Shown: positions 25,988 through 35,233, counted from the first letter of the stretch. The stretch: 64,000 nt of DNA from Vibrio sp. ES.051 (GCF_002563795.1 NZ_PDJL01000005.1:372001-436000); one strand, 5' to 3'. The notes: a model not told the origin generated them from the letters alone. Program-made: numbers and translations.

Positions 25988-28690
25988 ATGAATCAATTTG
26001 TTGTACCTTTAGCGGGGCTTAACTGCATGGGTTGTGCACGAAAAGTTGAGAAAGCTTTACACGCGGATCACGATGTCACCATCCTCAATTTGTCCCCGAC
26101 CCAAGTAAAACTCAAAACCCATTCAGCTGTATCCGAGATCGTTGCAACGATTGAATCTCTTGGCTATCAAGCCGGTCATAACTATGAGTTTCACTTATCT
26201 GGCTTGAGCTGTGACGGCTGCGTTAAAAAGCTGTCTTCTTTACTAGCGTCTGACCCTGAAGTGATTTCATTTGACGCTTCTACCTCGCATTTAACTATTC
26301 GCACTTTACTCACTGAGCAACGCGTCATCGAACTCGTTGCAAGCTTGGGTTATACCGCGAACAACGAATTTCAAACAGAACAATCACCAGCAACATCAAC
26401 GTTAGAACAAAACCAAAATACCGAGCCAGACAACCAAACAAAAGCAGAGCCACCAACTGATACGGTTCAACTGCAAATGTTAATTCAAGGCATGACTTGC
26501 GCCAGTTGTGTGGCTTCCGTAGAAAAAGCACTGACCAAGGTCCAAGGGGTAGAAAAAGCCCAAGTGAACTTAGCCGAACAAAGTGCGCTTGTCTTTGTCA
26601 CTGAGGACTCTGATGCGTTGCATCAAACGATTTTAGAATCCGTCAAACAAGCGGGTTATCAAGGGGAAGTTCTTCAAGATGCCGCAACTCAACAAGAAAA
26701 GCAGGCACAACAACAACATCAGCAACAAAAACGTTTTAAGTTGGATGCCATTGCTGGTTTAGTCGTCGGGGCTCCTTTGATGATCTGGGGGATTGCCGGC
26801 GGTAATATGATGATTCGCAATACCAATGACCAATTGGTTTGGGGCGCGATCGGTGTTGTGTGTTTACTGCTGCTTGCCACTGCTGGAAAACAATTCTTCA
26901 GTAACGCTTGGTTAGCGGCTACTCACAAACGCGCCACGATGGATACCTTAGTAGCGCTCGGCACTGGCGCGGCGTGGTTCTATTCCATGCTTGTGGTGAT
27001 CTTCCCAGATTGGTTCCCACTCGCCTCTCGCCATGTTTACTTCGAAGCCAGTGCGATGATCATTGGTTTGATTTCACTCGGCCACTATATCGAAGCCAAA
27101 GCTAAAGCGAACACCACTCGCTCATTGCAGGCTTTGGTGAACTTACAGCCTCAACAAGCGACAGTCATCACTGAGAAAGGTGATAAGCAAATCTCGGTAG
27201 AAGAAATCACACTAGGAATGAAGTTACGTATCAAGCCGGGAGAGAAAGTGCCCGTCGACGGTACAGTCGCTAATGGCGAGTCATACATCGATGAGTCCAT
27301 GTTAACGGGTGAACCCGTTCCGGTACTCAAAACACAAGAGGCCCACGTTTCTGCAGGCACATTAAATACCGACGGCTCTCTCATTATTGAGGCTACGGGC
27401 ATTGGGGCGAACACCATGCTGGCACGCATCATTCGTATGGTACGCACTGCTCAAAGTAGTAAACCTGCTATCGCTAAATTGGCCGATCAGATCTCATCGG
27501 TATTTGTGCCGGTTGTTGTCGGTATAGCGATACTGGCTGCATTGGTTTGGTTTGCTGTCGGTCCAGAGCCAAAAGCCAGCTACATGTTAGTCGTAACAAC
27601 GACGGTGCTGATCATCGCTTGTCCCTGTGCTCTTGGCCTCGCGACCCCACTTTCTGTCACGGTTGGGGTGGGTAAAGCCGCAGAGCTAGGCATCTTAATC
27701 AAAGACGCGGATGCGTTGCAGTTAGCCAGCAAAATTGACACCGTCGTCTTTGATAAAACGGGCACGCTTACCCAAGGAAAACCGAGTGTGCAGCACGTGT
27801 TTACTCACGCCACCAGCCAAGAAGATCTGTTGGGGTTAGCATACGCCGCCGAACGTCAGTCAGAGCACCCACTGGCAAAAGCGGTGTGTGACTTCGCGCA
27901 ACAGCACGATGCACAAGAGGTGACCTTAGATAAATTTGAGAATATCCGTGGGCGCGGCATTTTGGCAACGTATCAAGATAAACCGCTGCTTATTGGCTCA
28001 CTGCAATTTATGCAGGCGGAAAACGTTGCAACAGAGACGCTTCAACAAGCAATAGATGAATGCGCTCAAAACGCTTGGACTCCGGTAGCTGTGGCATTGA
28101 ACGGCGAGCTAATAGGTTTGATAGCCATTGCTGATCCAATCAAACCGGATGCAAAACAAGCGCTCTCTGCATTAAAATCGCAAAATATTAAAACCGTGAT
28201 GCTAACCGGAGATAACCAGCATGTAGCCAATGCCATCGGTAAAGAGTTGAGCATTGATGAGGTTATTGCGCAAGTCATGCCTGATGAAAAAGCACAGCAC
28301 ATTGCGCAACTTCAATCTCAAGGCCACACCGTTGCAATGGTGGGGGATGGCATTAATGATGCCCCTGCTCTTGCGTTAGCCAACCTTGGTATTGCGATGG
28401 GAAGCGGTAGCGATGTGGCGATCGAGAGCTCACAAATGACGATTTTGAATACGTCACCAATGGCAGTTGTACATGCGATAGCACTGTCGCGCGCTACACT
28501 TAAAAACATGAAACAAAACCTATTTGGTGCTTTCGTTTATAACTCGCTGGGTATCCCTGTTGCGGCAGGCGTACTTTATCCTGCATTTGGATTTTTGCTC
28601 AGCCCAGTAGTCGCAGGCGCGGCAATGGCGCTGTCATCTATTACTGTCGTTAGTAATGCAAATCGACTACGACTTTTTTCAGTAAAATAA
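25988..28690 (+). CDS. copA: Copper-exporting P1B-type ATPase CopA
   Basis: The protein is 900 residues. Three N-terminal metal-binding domains carry Cys pairs at 13/16 (NCMGC), 75/78 (SCDGC) and 171/174 (TCASC). The membrane motif CPC is at 545-547, the phosphorylation motif DKTGT starts at 589, and GDGINDAPAL lies near 787. It pumps Cu(I) from cytoplasm to periplasm. The CueR promoter and the DUF411 gene 21 bases downstream support a copper role. Three metal-binding domains rather than the two of E. coli CopA is common in Vibrio to my knowledge. Confidence 0.95.
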   Translation: MNQFVVPLAGLNCMGCARKVEKALHADHDVTILNLSPTQVKLKTHSAVSEIVATIESLGYQAGHNYEFHLSGLSCDGCVKKLSSLLASDPEVISFDASTSHLTIRTLLTEQRVIELVASLGYTANNEFQTEQSPATSTLEQNQNTEPDNQTKAEPPTDTVQLQMLIQGMTCASCVASVEKALTKVQGVEKAQVNLAEQSALVFVTEDSDALHQTILESVKQAGYQGEVLQDAATQQEKQAQQQHQQQKRFKLDAIAGLVVGAPLMIWGIAGGNMMIRNTNDQLVWGAIGVVCLLLLATAGKQFFSNAWLAATHKRATMDTLVALGTGAAWFYSMLVVIFPDWFPLASRHVYFEASAMIIGLISLGHYIEAKAKANTTRSLQALVNLQPQQATVITEKGDKQISVEEITLGMKLRIKPGEKVPVDGTVANGESYIDESMLTGEPVPVLKTQEAHVSAGTLNTDGSLIIEATGIGANTMLARIIRMVRTAQSSKPAIAKLADQISSVFVPVVVGIAILAALVWFAVGPEPKASYMLVVTTTVLIIACPCALGLATPLSVTVGVGKAAELGILIKDADALQLASKIDTVVFDKTGTLTQGKPSVQHVFTHATSQEDLLGLAYAAERQSEHPLAKAVCDFAQQHDAQEVTLDKFENIRGRGILATYQDKPLLIGSLQFMQAENVATETLQQAIDECAQNAWTPVAVALNGELIGLIAIADPIKPDAKQALSALKSQNIKTVMLTGDNQHVANAIGKELSIDEVIAQVMPDEKAQHIAQLQSQGHTVAMVGDGINDAPALALANLGIAMGSGSDVAIESSQMTILNTSPMAVVHAIALSRATLKNMKQNLFGAFVYNSLGIPVAAGVLYPAFGFLLSPVVAGAAMALSSITVVSNANRLRLFSVK

Positions 28691-28711
28691 CCACTAATAT
28701 TTGAGGCTATT

Positions 28712-29161
28712 ATGAAGTTGAAATTATTGACCTTTGCAATGCTTGCGACCGCATCCGCCAACGTATTGGCAGCCGATGTCATTAACCACAAATCGCCATA
28801 CTGTGGCTGTTGTGGTGAATGGACAAAACACATGGAAGAGAACGGCTTTACGGTCGAAGAAAAACTGCACGATGAAATGAATGTCATCAAACGCGATCTG
28901 GGGATCAACAATGAACAGCTTTACTCTTGTCACACTGCGGAGATCAATGGCTATTTATTCGAAGGTCACATTCCAGCCAAAGACATTAAAGCCTTTTTAG
29001 AAAATCCACCACGTAATGCCAAAGGCCTAGCTGTACCAGGTATGCCAATGGGATCTCCGGGGATGGAGTATGGCGATAAGAAAGACAGTTATACGGTTTA
29101 CGCCTTCAACGAACAAGGCCAAGTATTCGAATACCGCCATCACGAAGGTAACGACCAATAA
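28712..29161 (+). CDS. DUF411 periplasmic metal-binding protein
   Basis: The protein is 149 residues with a signal peptide (about 1-20). The mature start holds a Cys cluster at 31-34 (YCGCCGEW), and a further Cys-His pair lies in LYSCHTAEINGYLFEGHIPA. This is the DUF411/CopG pattern linked to copper resistance. The C-terminal part has several Met residues (VPGMPMGSPGMEYG) that could bind Cu(I). It is co-transcribed with copA and likely handles periplasmic copper. Confidence 0.9.
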   Translation: MKLKLLTFAMLATASANVLAADVINHKSPYCGCCGEWTKHMEENGFTVEEKLHDEMNVIKRDLGINNEQLYSCHTAEINGYLFEGHIPAKDIKAFLENPPRNAKGLAVPGMPMGSPGMEYGDKKDSYTVYAFNEQGQVFEYRHHEGNDQ

Positions 29162-29164
29162 AAA

Positions 29165-29194
29165 CAAAGCCCTCAACATATGTTGAGGGCTTTC
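29165..29194 (+). terminator. Terminator of the copA operon
   Basis: AAAGCCCTCAACA and TGTTGAGGGCTTT form a long perfect stem. The T run is short. Confidence 0.85.
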
Positions 29195-29299
29195 AGCAAA
29201 CAGCCTCTAATTGTAAAACAACCAGCGCCATTATTCGATGCTCGTCACACGGCTTGTTTGGGGATAAAGTTTACAGACCCCGTACCTGAGGATAAAACT

Positions 29300-30172
29300 A
29301 TGTTCCGTCTATTGACGCTGATGTCATCTCTACTTGTCGCCATTACTTCTTTTTCATCCTATGCAGAGCCACAACACTGGTTAGCGAAAAAAGATGAAAT
29401 AGAGCTGATGATCATCGGTTCGGTACATGTGGGTGATAAAAGCATGTACCCATTACCTAAAAAAATCACTCAGTATTTAAATCAAAGTGCCGGATTAATT
29501 ATCGAAGCGGACGTAAGAAACTCAAAAGGTGTGGTTTATCCACAAACCGCGACTCGCTCTAAAAACGTCCTAGACAGAACTCAACGTCGCCATCTTGTAA
29601 AAATAGCGAAAGATCTAGGCTTGCCTGAAACTCAGCTTTTGAACTCGCCACCATGGGCCGCAGCACTTACCATTCAACTCGCTTTAGTCAATAAGCTCGG
29701 CTACATTCCAGACTACGGCGTCGACATGCATTTGATTGAATTAGCAGATAAAAATCAAACTCCGGTCATTCCATTAGAGTCGGTGCAATTTCAAATTGAT
29801 TTGCTCGCTGGCCAACCCGACGCAGGTAAAGAGATGCTTCTGTCATCCATTGAAGAATATAACGGCGGAGAAGAGTTAATCCGGTGCCTGATAGAAAGCT
29901 GGAAAAGCGGTGATGGCAATATGTTGGTAGAAGTTTCATTAATTGATCAGGCAACAGACGACTTTAATCAAGCCTTCTTATATGAACGCAATCGAGATTG
30001 GGCGAAACAGCTCGATACTGGCAGCGTACTACCTCAAAATTCAGGTCGCTACACGGTAGTCGTCGGCAGTTTACATCTGGTCGGTAAAGATAATCTTATT
30101 GAGCTACTTGAAAAGCGTGGTTTTGACGTGAAGCCGCTCGGTCATACTCGTCAAGCCATGTGTAATATCTAG
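29300..30172 (+). CDS. TraB/GumN family protein
   Basis: The protein is 290 residues with a signal peptide (about 1-22). The TraB/GumN fold is indicated by IELMIIGSVHVGDKSMYPLP near the start and the matching VVVGSLHLVGKDNLIELLEKRGF near the end. Members have a predicted metal-dependent hydrolase core with two conserved His regions; the substrate is unknown in most bacteria. The start at 29300 follows GAGGA; a longer frame from 29180 runs through the copA terminator and lacks a ribosome site. It stands between the copper operon and tRNA-Pro. Confidence 0.85.
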   Translation: MFRLLTLMSSLLVAITSFSSYAEPQHWLAKKDEIELMIIGSVHVGDKSMYPLPKKITQYLNQSAGLIIEADVRNSKGVVYPQTATRSKNVLDRTQRRHLVKIAKDLGLPETQLLNSPPWAAALTIQLALVNKLGYIPDYGVDMHLIELADKNQTPVIPLESVQFQIDLLAGQPDAGKEMLLSSIEEYNGGEELIRCLIESWKSGDGNMLVEVSLIDQATDDFNQAFLYERNRDWAKQLDTGSVLPQNSGRYTVVVGSLHLVGKDNLIELLEKRGFDVKPLGHTRQAMCNI

Positions 30173-30228
30173 GCTTATTATCTTAATAAGAACCTAAAGC
30201 TAAATTAAGATGCCAAAACATTAGCCGT

Positions 30229-30261
30229 CAAAAAGGTTCTGTTTTTATCCAGAACCTTTTA
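30229..30261 (+). terminator. Terminator of the TraB/GumN gene
   Basis: AAAAGGTTCTG and CAGAACCTTTT form an 11-bp stem with an 8-base loop, about 58 bases after the stop. Confidence 0.85.
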
Positions 30262-30353
30262 GAAAGTTCTCATGCAGCATCATATGCTAACTTCACACGA
30301 ACCCACTCGGGGCTGAATCATGACTCATGAAATTGACCCGCGCCACAACAACG

Positions 30354-30378
30354 AAAGCCTGCTATAAAAACAGGCTTT
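30354..30378 (-). terminator. Hairpin downstream of the decayed tRNA-Pro
   Basis: AAAGCCTG and CAGGCTTT form an 8-bp stem with a 9-base loop. It sits 6 bases past the 3' end of the decayed tRNA, as the true terminator does for the real tRNA-Pro. The T run on the minus strand is weak. Confidence 0.5.
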
Positions 30379-30384
30379 ATCACA

Positions 30385-30450
30385 TGATCGGTGAAGAGAC
30401 ATTCGGTGGCCTGACGTTCCAGCTCACGGGCGGGTCTCTCCCACTCACCT
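30385..30450 (-). pseudogene. Decayed tRNA-Pro copy (tRNA-like remnant)
   Basis: On the minus strand the 66 bases end in CTCTTCACCGATCA, against CTCTTCACCGACCA in the real tRNA-Pro(TGG) just upstream, and also keep ATTCG of the T loop on the plus strand. The 5' end AGGTGAG still pairs with the 3' acceptor strand at six of seven positions (one wobble). The anticodon arm is gone, so it cannot be a working tRNA. It may be a dead duplicate or a tRNA-shaped RNA made by read-through from tRNA-Pro. Confidence 0.65.
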
Positions 30451-30462
30451 ATTATCAGATAC

Positions 30463-30497
30463 AAAAAAGGCTCTGTATTTCTACAGAGCCTTTTTTT
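30463..30497 (-). terminator. Terminator of tRNA-Pro
   Basis: AAAAAAGGCTCTGTA and TACAGAGCCTTTTTTT form a long stem with a 4-base loop, 5 bases past the tRNA 3' end. Confidence 0.9.
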
Positions 30498-30502
30498 GAA
30501 TA

Positions 30503-30579
<77 letters not shown>

Positions 30580-30764
30580 AGATGTTTAACCAAGGACTTA
30601 TCCTCGTCAACGACTGGGTATATTACGGATTCTGATCTGAGACGCAAGTGCTTTTTACAAAAAAACAAAGATCTGAATTTGTTTGATGATGAACTGAACA
30701 CTAGCACGTAAAATGTGATTGATAACTCACAACAAAATACACTTTATTAACCTCAGCAACATAA

Positions 30765-30778
30765 TTGATCCAGATCAG
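30765..30778 (+). promoter_or_regulatory. FNR-like site before the DUF3149 gene
   Basis: TTGATCCAGATCAG differs by one base from the FNR consensus TTGAT-N4-ATCAA. It lies about 60 bases before the start codon. Which -10 box it works with is unclear, so activation versus repression cannot be decided. Confidence 0.4.
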
Positions 30779-30838
30779 TGTGCATAAAATCGCCGCCCTT
30801 TAACTTTATGCTTGTCGGAAATATCTTGGAGGAAACAT

Positions 30839-30979
30839 ATGGACTTTTGGCTTGATCTCCTATTTGGTAATGCAGTGGGTCTATCATCAATGATAGTAAT
30901 CTTTGGGGCAATTGGTCTGATGTTGTTTTACGGCGGTTTCTTCATATACAAGATTATGAACGACAAATCTCCTCACTAG
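30839..30979 (+). CDS. DUF3149 small membrane protein
   Basis: The protein is 46 residues: MDFWLDLLFGNAVGLSSMIV, one membrane span (about 15-38), and a short charged tail ending DKSPH. It is preceded by a strong ribosome site (TTGGAGGAAAC) and followed by a clear terminator, so it is a real one-gene unit. The N-terminal WLDLLFGNAVGLSSM pattern matches the DUF3149 family of tiny gamma-proteobacterial membrane proteins. The function is unknown. An FNR-like box upstream hints at oxygen control. Confidence 0.85.
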   Translation: MDFWLDLLFGNAVGLSSMIVIFGAIGLMLFYGGFFIYKIMNDKSPH

Positions 30980-31007
30980 ATCTCGCTTAGCTCTAGAAAC
31001 GCTTTGC

Positions 31008-31042
31008 ACCGGAGTCGGTTACTTGCCTACTCCGGTTTTTTA
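31008..31042 (+). terminator. Terminator of the DUF3149 gene
   Basis: ACCGGAGT and ACTCCGGT close a 13-base loop and are followed by TTTTTTAT. Confidence 0.85.
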
Positions 31043-31111
31043 TTTGATCTCAATGCACCACTCATTGATATAATCCTATTATTCCTCCCTGTTCTTAATG
31101 AGATTACTACT

Positions 31112-31693
31112 ATGTCTCACGATGACGATTTTGATCTGTTCCAACAGATGATGGGCGATGTAAAGCCGATCACTCAAGACACCGCCGAACACCCAAAGGT
31201 TCACCAAGTGACCGAAGCGCAGCTTGCGAAACGTGAAGCAGCAATATGGTTAACGGAAGACGACCCTGAGTATTTGTCGCTTGATCACGCCGAAATGCTA
31301 AAACCAGACGACTTTGTTGAGTTTAAGCGTGATGGGGTGCAGGACGGAGTGTACCGCAAACTTCGTCTTGGTAAATATCCCATTCAAGCCCGCCTCGATC
31401 TGCATCGTAAAACGTTAAAAGAAGCTCGTGATGAGGTCGTGAAGTTTTTAAAACAGTGCCTCTCAATGGACATCCGAACGGTCGTTATTGTCCACGGTCG
31501 AGGAGAACGCTCCAACCCACCAGCAATGATGAAAAGCTTTGTGAGCAGTTGGCTACAACAAATCAGGGAAGTACAGTGCGTGCATAGTACACAGCGCTTT
31601 CATGGCGGAACCGGAGCCGTATACGTCCTACTAAGAAAAAGCGCGGAAAAGAAGCTAGAAACCCGTGAACGTCACCAAAAACGGTTAGGCTAA
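31112..31693 (+). CDS. smrA: Smr-domain DNA endonuclease SmrA
   Basis: The protein is 193 residues. The C-terminal Smr domain (about 95-180) shows LDLHRKTLKEARDEV, VVIVHGRGERSNP and HGGTGAVYVLLRK, the usual LDLH, HGxG and GGxG motifs. The N-terminal part resembles E. coli YdaL (SmrA), a nicking endonuclease. The start at 31112 gives MSHDDDFDLF; an earlier frame passes through the upstream terminator. There is no clear ribosome site, which leaves slight doubt on the start. Confidence 0.85.
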   Translation: MSHDDDFDLFQQMMGDVKPITQDTAEHPKVHQVTEAQLAKREAAIWLTEDDPEYLSLDHAEMLKPDDFVEFKRDGVQDGVYRKLRLGKYPIQARLDLHRKTLKEARDEVVKFLKQCLSMDIRTVVIVHGRGERSNPPAMMKSFVSSWLQQIREVQCVHSTQRFHGGTGAVYVLLRKSAEKKLETRERHQKRLG

Positions 31694-31786
31694 CTTTCAC
31701 CTCAGTGCTAGAATGCCCGCCTTTATTCCTCCTTCCTTTTAGGGGAAGGAAACTTCATTCGCCGTTGTGAAACGTTAGGAGACAAC

Positions 31787-32848
31787 ATGTCACAAGACAA
31801 CGCAAAACGATTAAATAAATTCATCAGTGAAACGGGCTTTTGCTCACGTCGTGAGGCAGACCGACTGATTGAACAAGGTCGTGTCACCGTCAATGGCCAT
31901 AAACCAGAAATGGGAACAAAAGTCCTATTAGGTGATGATGTTTGTGTGGATGGCAAGCCGGTCGCAGCAAAAGAGAAGCCTATCTATATCGCGCTCAACA
32001 AACCAACCGGTATCACTTGTACGACTGAGCGAGATGTACCAGGAAATATTGTTGACTTTATCGGGCATAAAAAACGTATTTTCCCGATCGGTCGCTTGGA
32101 TAAGCCATCCGACGGTCTGATCTTTTTGACCAACGATGGTGACATCGTGAATAAAATCCTCCGTGCTGGCAACAACCACGAAAAAGAATACGTGGTACGC
32201 GTCGACAAACCGATCACAGGTGAATTCCTTAAGCAGATGTCGAGTGGTGTAAAAATCCTTGATACGGTAACGCTGCCTTGTAAAGTCACCAAGGAGACTA
32301 AATTCTCTTTCCGTATCATACTGACTCAAGGTTTAAACCGTCAGATTCGTCGCATGTGTGAAACGTTAGGCTACGAAGTCTTTAAGCTTCGCCGTGTCCG
32401 CATTATGAACATCTCTCTGGATGGCATTCCTAACGGAAAATGGCGTTATTTAACGGACAATGAAGTGTCAGAGATCCTAGCGATGTGTGATGGTTCGGTT
32501 AGTACAGAAGAGGCGTCTCAAGTTGATTCTAAAGGCCGCAATATTCGCAAAGCGACGGATGCTAAGCTGTTTGATAGCCGCGACGAGCACCAAGACTCGA
32601 ACTCTCGCCGTAATCAAAAGCCACGAACATACCGCGGTAACAATGCCGATGACTTCCGTCATGCACCTAACTCTAAAAGAGGTCAACAAAGACGCCGTGA
32701 CGATAGCGACAACCCCCGCTCATCCAAAGATAGCGTTAAGAACACAGGCCCTGAGCGTAAACCAAAGTTACGCTATGACAACCTAGGCTCCACCAAGCCA
32801 AAGAAACCAGCAAAACGAACGAGCGGCACGTTAAGCCTGAAAAAATAA
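31787..32848 (+). CDS. rluF: 23S rRNA pseudouridine(2604) synthase RluF
   Basis: The protein is 353 residues. An S4 RNA-binding domain (about 7-55, [20 protein letters not shown]) precedes the pseudouridine synthase core (about 65-235) with the catalytic Asp at 105 in [10 protein letters not shown] and ENR-like motif [20 protein letters not shown]. It converts U2604 of 23S rRNA. The last 115 residues are a basic, low-complexity tail rich in Arg, Lys, Asn and Ser; E. coli RluF is about 290 residues. AGGAGACAAC precedes the start. Confidence 0.92.
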   Translation: MSQDNAKRLNKFISETGFCSRREADRLIEQGRVTVNGHKPEMGTKVLLGDDVCVDGKPVAAKEKPIYIALNKPTGITCTTERDVPGNIVDFIGHKKRIFPIGRLDKPSDGLIFLTNDGDIVNKILRAGNNHEKEYVVRVDKPITGEFLKQMSSGVKILDTVTLPCKVTKETKFSFRIILTQGLNRQIRRMCETLGYEVFKLRRVRIMNISLDGIPNGKWRYLTDNEVSEILAMCDGSVSTEEASQVDSKGRNIRKATDAKLFDSRDEHQDSNSRRNQKPRTYRGNNADDFRHAPNSKRGQQRRRDDSDNPRSSKDSVKNTGPERKPKLRYDNLGSTKPKKPAKRTSGTLSLKK

Positions 32849-32913
32849 TAACACCATAAAGTCAGCGCTGATGAATGACGTGAGGACAACACTTAAGGGC
32901 AAGCTGAGCTTGT

Positions 32914-32959
32914 ATAACGCGGTTATCGAAAATGTTAACCAACAAAGATAACCCGTTAT
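32914..32959. terminator. Probable bidirectional hairpin between rluF and ybaK
   Basis: ATAACGCGGTTATC and GATAACCCGTTAT pair over 13 positions with one bulge and a 19-base loop, between the convergent genes. T content on either side is modest. Confidence 0.45.
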
Positions 32960-32974
32960 TTATAGTGATGCGTC

Positions 32975-33448
32975 TTATAAGCACAGCGCCGCAAACTGGC
33001 CACGTGTTAGCGCCAGTAGGTCTTTTGGCGCAAGCTCTATTTCTAAACCACGCTTGCCCGCACTCACGCAGATCGTGTCTTGTACGCCCGCACTTTCGTG
33101 TAAAAATGTTGGTAAGGCCTTTTTTTGCCCTAGTGGGCTAATACCACCGACAACATAGCCTGTCGCTTTCTGAGCGATCTCTGGGTCAGCCATGTCGGCT
33201 TTCTTTCCTTTCGCTGCTTTGGCTGCCAATTTCAGATTTAATTTTTGGTCGACAGGAATAATCGCTACCGCTAAGTTCTTTGGCTCGCCGTTGAGGCAAA
33301 ACAATAACGTTTTAAATACTTTATTTGTATCCTGTCCCAACACCTCGGCCGCTTCTAATCCATAACTATCAGCTCGAGGATCATGCACGTACTGATGAAT
33401 GGTGTGGGGGATTTTTTTCTTTTCTGCAAGCTTAATGGCCGGAGTCAT
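32975..33448 (-). CDS. ybaK: Cys-tRNA(Pro)/Cys-tRNA(Cys) deacylase YbaK
   Basis: The protein is 157 residues of the YbaK/EbsC editing family, with KVFKTLLFCLNGEPKNLAVA and GYVVGGISPLGQKKALPTFL. It removes Cys wrongly attached to tRNA-Pro. The start is the ATG at 33448 with AGGAG 7 bases upstream; a TTG codon directly before it is in frame. It is convergent with rluF. Confidence 0.92.
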   Translation of the reverse strand: MTPAIKLAEKKKIPHTIHQYVHDPRADSYGLEAAEVLGQDTNKVFKTLLFCLNGEPKNLAVAIIPVDQKLNLKLAAKAAKGKKADMADPEIAQKATGYVVGGISPLGQKKALPTFLHESAGVQDTICVSAGKRGLEIELAPKDLLALTRGQFAALCL

Positions 33449-33465
33449 CAAGATTCTCCTAATAG

Positions 33466-33500
33466 AAACAAAAACGCAGCCTTAGTAAGTCGCGGCTGCG
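33466..33500 (-). terminator. Terminator of nutA
   Basis: CGCAGCC and GGCTGCG close a 12-base loop. On the minus strand TTTTTGTTTC follows. It lies 50 bases past the nutA stop. Confidence 0.85.
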
Positions 33501-33550
33501 CTTTCAGTTAAAGATATCTGCGAGTTTGAGTCAATCGCTTTTTATCTACT

Positions 33551-35233
33551 CTATTGATCAATAACGTTGTTAGTTGTGTAAGTGATGTTACCAGAGGGCG
33601 CAAACTCATTCACGTCTATCGGGCTGTATACTTCCAAGTATTCTTTCAATACTTCAGCATCGGTAAAACCCGTATTTACGTAATTAGGGTGCTCATCAAT
33701 TTTAGGGTAACCGTCACCACCTGAGGCATTATAGCTTGGAACAGTAAAGCGGTAATGACCATCCAAGCGGAGTTGCTCATCACCAATAAACACATTGGTC
33801 ACTTTACCGTTTTCAACACTCATCGCAATACCCGCAAACTGAGCATACGCACCAGAATCGATAGGTTTTGTTGCCACGACATTTAGGTAATCCAGCACTT
33901 CTTTACCCGTCATATCCACGTATGACACCATATTCCCAAACGGTTGAACAGTAAGCACATCTTTATAAGTGATGTCTCCTGCAGCAATAGAATCTCGAAC
34001 ACCGCCAGAGTTCATGACGCCAAAGTCGGCTTTCGCTCGCTCCATATGGGCCGTTGCAATCAATCGACCTAAATTCGTTTGCTTAAAGCGAACGACATTT
34101 CGATCGCCTTCAAGCTTGCCGTTTGACTCGGCAACTTTCACACTGAGTTTATCTTGGCCTTTTTCTTGGTACGGTTTTAAAAACTCTAAGAGATCTTGGT
34201 CTTGCTCAATCTCATCTTCAATAAGGACGCGCTGTGACTTGCCGTCAACTTTGATTTTCTTCTTCAAGTTAACTGGGATCAGGTCATAACTCACCATGGA
34301 TAATTCGCCATTGCGGAATTCGTAGTCAGCACGGCCTACATATTTTCCCCACTCGTGCGCTTGCACAATGTAGGTCCCATTTTGTTGATCCGGTTTGCAC
34401 TCATCACCCGGCTTGAAGTTTGTGTTGTATGTGTTTGCCCCTTCCATACACACAGGCTCTTGTGAGTGACCACCCACAATCATGTCCAGATCGCCCTCAT
34501 TTAGGTAACGCGCTAACGCTACATCACCCGGCGCATTACCACCATGGTTACCATTTTCATAGTGTCCCATGTGTGTCACAGCAAAAATCAAATCTGGTTT
34601 TTCTGTCTCTTTTAGCTCGGCAATCAGTTTTGTCGCCTCTTCTTTTGGATCACGAAAATCGACTTGCGCAATGTATTCTGGGTTACCGATCTTGGCAGTA
34701 TCTTCCGTGGTTAGGCCAATAACCGCGATTTTGATGCCTTGTTTTTTAAACATGGCGTATGGTTGAAATAGGCGCTCATCCGTCTCTTTGTGGTAGATAT
34801 TCGCTGAAAGCATTGGGAAGTTTGCCCAGTCTTCCTGTTTAAAGAGTACGTCTAATGAATTATCGAATTCATGATTACCCAACGCCATCGCGTCATAACC
34901 AATTTTACTCATACCTTTGAAGTCAGGTTCCGCATCTTGCAGGTCAGATTCAGGAACACCCGTATTAATGTCCCCGCCAGACAATAACAACACACTGCCA
35001 CCTTGCGCTTGGATGTCTGCTCGTAAATCATCGATCAACGTTTTGCGTGCAGCCATGCCGTATTCACCGTATTTATTCTGCCAAAAACGGCCATGATGAT
35101 CGTTAGTATGCAAAACCGTTAGCTTATACGTCGTTTTTTCATTCCATTCATGCGCAGGCTCGGTGGCGCACCCAGCTAACGTAGCGAGAATTGCGGCACT
35201 CAAAGCGGTTTTTATCATTAGGCGTTTTTTCAT
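33551..35233 (-). CDS. nutA: 5'-nucleotidase lipoprotein (NutA/UshA family)
   Basis: The protein is 560 residues, the length of the V. parahaemolyticus NutA enzyme. A lipoprotein signal ends at LAGC (Cys 22). The metallophosphatase domain shows TVLHTNDHHGRF, GGDINTG and GNHEFD. The C-terminal nucleotide-binding domain shows QPFGNMVSYVDMTGKEVLDY. It is expected to face the outside or periplasm and release nucleosides from nucleotides. The gene stands alone, with a terminator after it. Confidence 0.94.
   Translation of the reverse strand: MKKRLMIKTALSAAILATLAGCATEPAHEWNEKTTYKLTVLHTNDHHGRFWQNKYGEYGMAARKTLIDDLRADIQAQGGSVLLLSGGDINTGVPESDLQDAEPDFKGMSKIGYDAMALGNHEFDNSLDVLFKQEDWANFPMLSANIYHKETDERLFQPYAMFKKQGIKIAVIGLTTEDTAKIGNPEYIAQVDFRDPKEEATKLIAELKETEKPDLIFAVTHMGHYENGNHGGNAPGDVALARYLNEGDLDMIVGGHSQEPVCMEGANTYNTNFKPGDECKPDQQNGTYIVQAHEWGKYVGRADYEFRNGELSMVSYDLIPVNLKKKIKVDGKSQRVLIEDEIEQDQDLLEFLKPYQEKGQDKLSVKVAESNGKLEGDRNVVRFKQTNLGRLIATAHMERAKADFGVMNSGGVRDSIAAGDITYKDVLTVQPFGNMVSYVDMTGKEVLDYLNVVATKPIDSGAYAQFAGIAMSVENGKVTNVFIGDEQLRLDGHYRFTVPSYNASGGDGYPKIDEHPNYVNTGFTDAEVLKEYLEVYSPIDVNEFAPSGNITYTTNNVIDQ

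Noticed and set aside
29180-29299. 40-residue extension of the TraB/GumN protein
   Set aside because: It begins inside the copA operon terminator and would displace the signal peptide.
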